In this document: in pieces, positions 60,702 to 64,000 of the stretch | How positions within the stretch are numbered: the stretch's first letter is position 1 | Layout: the number at the start of each line of letters is the position of its first letter | Source: Zoogloea sp. | Lineage (GTDB): Bacteria; Pseudomonadota; Gammaproteobacteria; Burkholderiales; Rhodocyclaceae | Length of the DNA: 64,000 nt | Direction: 5' to 3' | Assembly (NCBI GenBank): GCA_016703645.1 | Contig: JADJBR010000007.1 | Location: forward strand, 1,364,001-1,428,000 | The notes under the pieces: generated by a model | Database searches by the model: none | Told to the model about the DNA's origin: nothing | What the model saw: only the letters and a program-made list of their open reading frames with translations | Translations under genes and position numbers: made by a program

Positions 60702-61732
60702 GAATCTCTACCCTTCGCCCCCTCACCGGTGCCGTTTCCCTGCTCGCCGCCCTTGCCTTCCTGGGTCACGCCCACGCGGCAGACCGCTATGCCGACCGAC
60801 CGGAAACCCAGCAGTTCATCAACGAAATGCATGAGCGCCATGGCTTCGACAAGGACGCCCTGACCTTCATCTTTCGCCGTGCCCAGTACCTGCCCTCGGT
60901 GATCAAGGCGATCTCGCCACCCCGCGACCCGGTCGCCGTTCGCTCCTGGCAACGCTACCGCGGCCGCTTCATCGACCCCGTGCGGATCAAGGCCGGCATC
61001 GCCTTCTGGGAGCGCCACCGGGAGAGCATCCGCGCCGCCAGCGAGAGATACGGGGTGCCGGAGGAGATCATCGTCGGCATCATCGGGGTGGAAACCATCT
61101 ATGGTCGCAACACCGGCAGTTACCAAGCCGTGTCGGCACTATCGACCCTGGCCTTCGACTACCCCCGCCGTGCCGAGCTGTTCCGTGGCGAACTTGAGAA
61201 TCTGCTGTTGATGGCCCGCGAACAGGGGCGCGACCCGCTCGACTATCAGGGTTCCTACGCCGGCGCCCTGGGCCTGCCCCAGTTCCTGCCCAGCAGCGTG
61301 CGCAATTACGCCGTGGACTTCGACGGCGACGGCCAGATCGACCTTCTCAACAGCCCGAAGGATGCCATCGGCAGCGTCGCCCGCTACATGCAGATGCACG
61401 GCTGGGAAAGCGGTGCTCCGGTTGCCGTACGCGCTGCCGTGGGAACGGACGCCAACCTGGTGCCCCTGCTCGCCAACGACATCAACCCGGCGTTTGACGC
61501 GACCGCCCTGGCCAGCCACGGCGTCAGGGCCGCCAGTGGCGAAACACCCGCCGGGAAAGCCGCCTTTGTTGAACTCGTCACCCCCGGCGAAGACAGCGAA
61601 TACTGGCTGGGCTACCAGAACTTCTATGTCATCACCCGCTACAACCGGAGCAGCTTCTACGCCATGTCGGTTTTCCAGCTGGGCGAAGCCGTCAAGGCCG
61701 CCCGGGAAGCTGCAGTAACGGCGCGCCGCTGA
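60698..61732 (+). CDS. mltB: Lytic murein transglycosylase B
   Basis: A 344-residue peptidoglycan lytic transglycosylase. The signal peptide ends HAHA, with no lipobox, so it is a soluble periplasmic form rather than a lipoprotein. The catalytic Glu is in GIIGVETIYGRNTGSYQ near residues 128-144, and the MltB signatures SYAGALGLPQFLPSSVRNYA near 187-206 and DFDGDGQIDLLNSPKDAIGS near 208-227 are present. It cleaves glycan strands to 1,6-anhydro-muropeptides. The start overlaps the tgpA stop (ATGA), placing it last in the MoxR operon. Confidence 0.94.
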   Translation: MRISTLRPLTGAVSLLAALAFLGHAHAADRYADRPETQQFINEMHERHGFDKDALTFIFRRAQYLPSVIKAISPPRDPVAVRSWQRYRGRFIDPVRIKAGIAFWERHRESIRAASERYGVPEEIIVGIIGVETIYGRNTGSYQAVSALSTLAFDYPRRAELFRGELENLLLMAREQGRDPLDYQGSYAGALGLPQFLPSSVRNYAVDFDGDGQIDLLNSPKDAIGSVARYMQMHGWESGAPVAVRAAVGTDANLVPLLANDINPAFDATALASHGVRAASGETPAGKAAFVELVTPGEDSEYWLGYQNFYVITRYNRSSFYAMSVFQLGEAVKAAREAAVTARR

Positions 61733-61741
61733 AACTGCTGA

Positions 61742-62098
61742 CTAATCGCGCAGCAGTTCCAGCACCCGCTCCGGAGGGCGGGCCACCACGGCCCGCTCAC
61801 CCCGCACCACGATGGGCCTTTCAATGAGGATGGGGTGCTTCACGACCGCATCCAGCCACTGCTCTTCATTGAGCTCCCGCCCCTGGTACTCGGACTTGTA
61901 GATGTCCTCGCCCTTGCGCACGATGGACACTGCCGGCATACCCAGCTTGCGCAAAAGCTCGGCCAGCTCGGACCGGCTGGGCGGGGACTTCAGATACTCC
62001 ACCACCTCCGGTTCGAAACCCTGCTCCCGGACAAGGGCGCAGGCGGCGCGGCTCTTGGAACAGCGGGCGTTATGGTAGATGCGGAGGGTTTCGCTCAT
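61742..62098 (-). CDS. arsC: ArsC-family arsenate reductase (glutaredoxin type)
   Basis: A 118-residue thioredoxin-fold reductase. The redox Cys is in YHNARCSKSRAACALV near residue 13, with the ArsC arginines in the C-terminal ILIERPIVVRGERAVVARPP near 90-109. Glutaredoxin-coupled arsenate reductases have this arrangement. The close relatives YfgD/Spx-like proteins share the fold, so arsenate may not be the natural substrate; no ars operon surrounds it. The ATG at 62098 matches the family start. It is convergent with mltB, nine bases apart. Confidence 0.88.
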   Translation of the reverse strand: MSETLRIYHNARCSKSRAACALVREQGFEPEVVEYLKSPPSRSELAELLRKLGMPAVSIVRKGEDIYKSEYQGRELNEEQWLDAVVKHPILIERPIVVRGERAVVARPPERVLELLRD

Positions 62099-62148
62099 GA
62101 CAATCGATTCGCGGAATTGAATGAAAGCGGCAGCGGCCGACACAACTA

Positions 62149-63084
62149 CTACAGCAGCACGTCCTTGGAGACCCCCCGCCGCTTGATGATGCGGCGTAGC
62201 TGACCCAGGGCCTCGAGCTGGATCTGGCGTACCCGCTCCCGGGTAAGATCCAGACTGTCGGCAAGCTCCTCGAGCGTGCGCACCTCGCACTCATCAAGGC
62301 CATAGCGGTGACGGATCACCAGCCGCTGTTTCTCGCTGAGCTGCCCTATCCAGTCGCGCACCAGGGTCTCCACCTCCAGATCCTGGATCTGGACATCCGG
62401 TGTATCGGCCTCATCGTCGGCCAGGGACTCACCAATGGACAAGGACGGGTCAATGTCGAGCGGAGCATCGAGGGACGCGGTGTGCTCGTTGAGCGCCAGG
62501 ATGGCCCGTACGTCCTCCACGGATCGATCAAGCCGCCGGGCCACCTCCTCCAGGGTCGTGTCACCGTTGCCCGCTGCCTCCAGCTGACGCTGGGCACGCA
62601 GCACCTGATTCAGCTCCTTGACCACGTGCACCGGGAGGCGAATGGTCCGGGACTGGTTCATGATGGCCCGTTCGATGTTCTGACGGATCCACCAGGTGGC
62701 GTAGGTGGAAAAGCGGAAGCCGCGCTCGGGATCGAACTTTTCGAGGGCGTGGATGAGTCCCAGATTGCCCTCCTCCACGAGGTCGAGCAGGGGAATGCCC
62801 CGGTTGAGGTAATGCTTGGCGATATTGACGACCAGTCGCAGGTTGCGCTCGATCATGGTCTGGCGTGCTTCGAAGTCCCCCAGCCGGACCTGGCGAGACA
62901 GGGCCAGTTCCTCTTCCGCAGTCAACAGCGGATTGGCCCCGATCTCATTGAGATACAACTGGGTGACATCGCCCAGGAAGTCGGTGTCCGGCGAAGCCGC
63001 CGGCACTTCGAGAAAAACCTCGACCTCCGGGGGCAAGTCCGGCTCGGGGTTTTCCAGTTCCTCAGGCGCTGCCGGATCGTACAT
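62149..63084 (-). CDS. rpoS: RNA polymerase sigma factor RpoS
   Basis: A 311-residue sigma-70-family factor of the RpoS type. Region 1.2 has [20 protein letters not shown], region 2 has [20 protein letters not shown] and [20 protein letters not shown], region 3 has [20 protein letters not shown] and region 4 ends with [20 protein letters not shown]. Lack of a long region 1.1 and of the large non-conserved region separates it from RpoD. It directs stationary-phase and general stress transcription. It follows nlpD, the usual order; the 159-base gap (63085-63243) shows no other gene. Confidence 0.96.
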   Translation of the reverse strand: MYDPAAPEELENPEPDLPPEVEVFLEVPAASPDTDFLGDVTQLYLNEIGANPLLTAEEELALSRQVRLGDFEARQTMIERNLRLVVNIAKHYLNRGIPLLDLVEEGNLGLIHALEKFDPERGFRFSTYATWWIRQNIERAIMNQSRTIRLPVHVVKELNQVLRAQRQLEAAGNGDTTLEEVARRLDRSVEDVRAILALNEHTASLDAPLDIDPSLSIGESLADDEADTPDVQIQDLEVETLVRDWIGQLSEKQRLVIRHRYGLDECEVRTLEELADSLDLTRERVRQIQLEALGQLRRIIKRRGVSKDVLL

Positions 63085-63243
63085 GGATTCCTCTCTGGAT
63101 CATGGGGCACAGCTTGGCCGGAATCATCATGTTCCGACTCGGTCCATCCCGACGCCCCTTCCATTACGGGTGGGGCAAGGATCGAACATCGTCTTTCCTG
63201 TCATCAACACAACCCCACCCCGCCCGTTACATCCAGGTCCAGG

Positions 63244-64000
63244 TCAGCGCGGGGGAAGGTACTTGCCCGGATCAACCGGCTTGCCCTGCCGGCGGATCTC
63301 AAAGTGCAACTTGGGGCGATCACTGTCCGTGTCGCCCAACTCGGCGATCTTCTGCCCCTTGTTCACCGCCTGCCCCTCCTTGACCAGCAAATTCTGGTTG
63401 TGGGCGTAGGCGCTGAGATAACTGTTGTCATGCTTGACGATCACGAGTTTGCCATAACCCCGAAGCCCCGTGCCGGCGTAAACAACCCGCCCCGATGCCG
63501 CGGCAAGAACCGGATCACCGGGCTTGCCCGCCAGATCCACGCCCTTGCTCGAGGTTTCATTGAAACCCGCAATGACCTTGCCGCCCGCAGGCCAAGCCCA
63601 TTCGATGGTTCCGTTGCCACCCGCCTTGCCCTCGTCCGGTCGGGCCTCGGGTTTGACTTCGACCTTGGGTTCGGCCTTGACCTCGGGCTTCACCTCCGGT
63701 TTGACCTCGGGTTTAGTCTCGGGCTTGGGGTCGACCTTGGCCACAACGACTGGGGCCTCGGGCTTCTGGGCCTGGGCCCACGCCTGCTCGGAGTAGGGCA
63801 CTTTGCCCCCTTTGGGCTCGCGTCGCACACCATCGGCCGCCACCGCAGGAGTCGCAGGCGCGGGGGTCGCCACGGAGCGCACCTCCACATTGGATGACGT
63901 GACCGGCCGTGTGACGGCAGCCGTTTCAGGCGGGCGTACCCTAAGCTCCTGGCCGACCTCGATCAGGTTGGGGTTTTCCAGTCCGCTCCAGGCCGCGATG
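63244..64000 (-). CDS. nlpD: NlpD-like LysM/M23 protein (5' end outside window)
   Basis: The last 251 codons of an envelope protein that runs off the window end. From the window edge inward there is the end of a LysM domain (AAWSGLENPNLIEVGQELRV), a Pro/Lys/Glu repeat linker (KPEVKPEVKPEVKAEPKVEV, flexible spacer) and an M23-type domain with YAGTGLRGYGKLVIVKHDNS and KLHFEIRRQGKPVDP. The first zinc His is replaced (SSKGVDLAG rather than HxGxD), as in E. coli NlpD, so it should be a catalytically dead activator of AmiC-type amidases. The linkage to rpoS supports the name. Confidence 0.92.
   Translation of the reverse strand, partial: IAAWSGLENPNLIEVGQELRVRPPETAAVTRPVTSSNVEVRSVATPAPATPAVAADGVRREPKGGKVPYSEQAWAQAQKPEAPVVVAKVDPKPETKPEVKPEVKPEVKAEPKVEVKPEARPDEGKAGGNGTIEWAWPAGGKVIAGFNETSSKGVDLAGKPGDPVLAAASGRVVYAGTGLRGYGKLVIVKHDNSYLSAYAHNQNLLVKEGQAVNKGQKIAELGDTDSDRPKLHFEIRRQGKPVDPGKYLPPR

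Noticed and set aside
62308-63897. A 529-codon plus-strand frame across rpoS and nlpD
   Set aside because: Both genes are well supported on the minus strand; the plus frame is compositional.

Overview
The window is high-GC chromosomal DNA from a betaproteobacterium. The gene content (sox genes, cbb3 oxidase with CcoG and FixH, class I PHA synthase, MexEF-OprN-type pump, RpoS/NlpD, BamC/DapA) fits the Rhodocyclales (Azospira, Zoogloea or Thauera relatives); this placement is inference, because no rRNA is present.

Layout. 1-4.3 kb is the end of a thiosulfate-oxidation (sox) cluster: SoxX tail, SoxB, a SoxH-like metallo-hydrolase, a thioredoxin-fold protein, a small c-type cytochrome and a rhodanese. 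4.4-10 kb is a decayed defence or restriction-modification operon, all on the minus strand. In transcription order it reads: excisionase-like HTH stub, MmeI-like methyltransferase stub, apparently intact HEPN-type protein, YhcG/DUF1016 PDDEXK nuclease split by a complete IS66 element with an 8-bp target duplication, then a collapsed DEAD helicase/GIY-YIG remnant. 10-17.3 kb is a LysR regulator divergent from an RND efflux operon. 17.3-20.3 kb is an AapJQM-type amino-acid ABC transporter lacking its ATPase. 20.3-22.8 kb is a LysR gene divergent from azoR and a pirin. 22.9-27.2 kb holds a frameshifted HD-GYP response regulator, a hypoxanthine/uracil-DNA glycosylase, phaC and a universal stress gene with an ANR/FNR-type promoter.

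27.2-33.5 kb is the cbb3 terminal oxidase locus (ccoNOQP-ccoG-fixH plus two small membrane proteins), preceded by an FNR/ANR box. CcoO carries an extra C-terminal OmpA-like domain. 33.5-35.5 kb is a graveyard with a broken IS21-family istA fused to a fragment resembling a CobN/HmuS-type chelatase, followed by a ChaN-like gene. 36.6-41.9 kb contains a Tim44-like protein, an NhaR-like LysR, an HPF-family protein, an FAD-dependent oxidoreductase and an unknown protein.

42-47.6 kb is the most interesting intact system. A cobalamin riboswitch precedes a CobN-like giant protein that has a signal peptide and a C-terminal membrane anchor, an ExbB/TolQ-like channel and a DUF2149 (ExbD-like) protein. 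It looks like a proton-motive-force-coupled periplasmic tetrapyrrole/corrinoid chelatase or dechelatase machine under B12 control.

47.7-64 kb is mostly housekeeping: ynfA, tRNA-Ser(UGA), a Bax-inhibitor-1 protein, rlmD, a RoxA/YcfD-like hydroxylase, an Ala-rich lipoprotein, an ISL3-family element inserted in that gene's terminator, dapA-bamC, a histone-deacetylase-like protein, a MoxR/DUF58/TgpA/MltB operon (tgpA frameshifted), an ArsC-like protein, rpoS and the 3' part of nlpD. A dispersed repeat family occurs three times, each copy between convergent genes.
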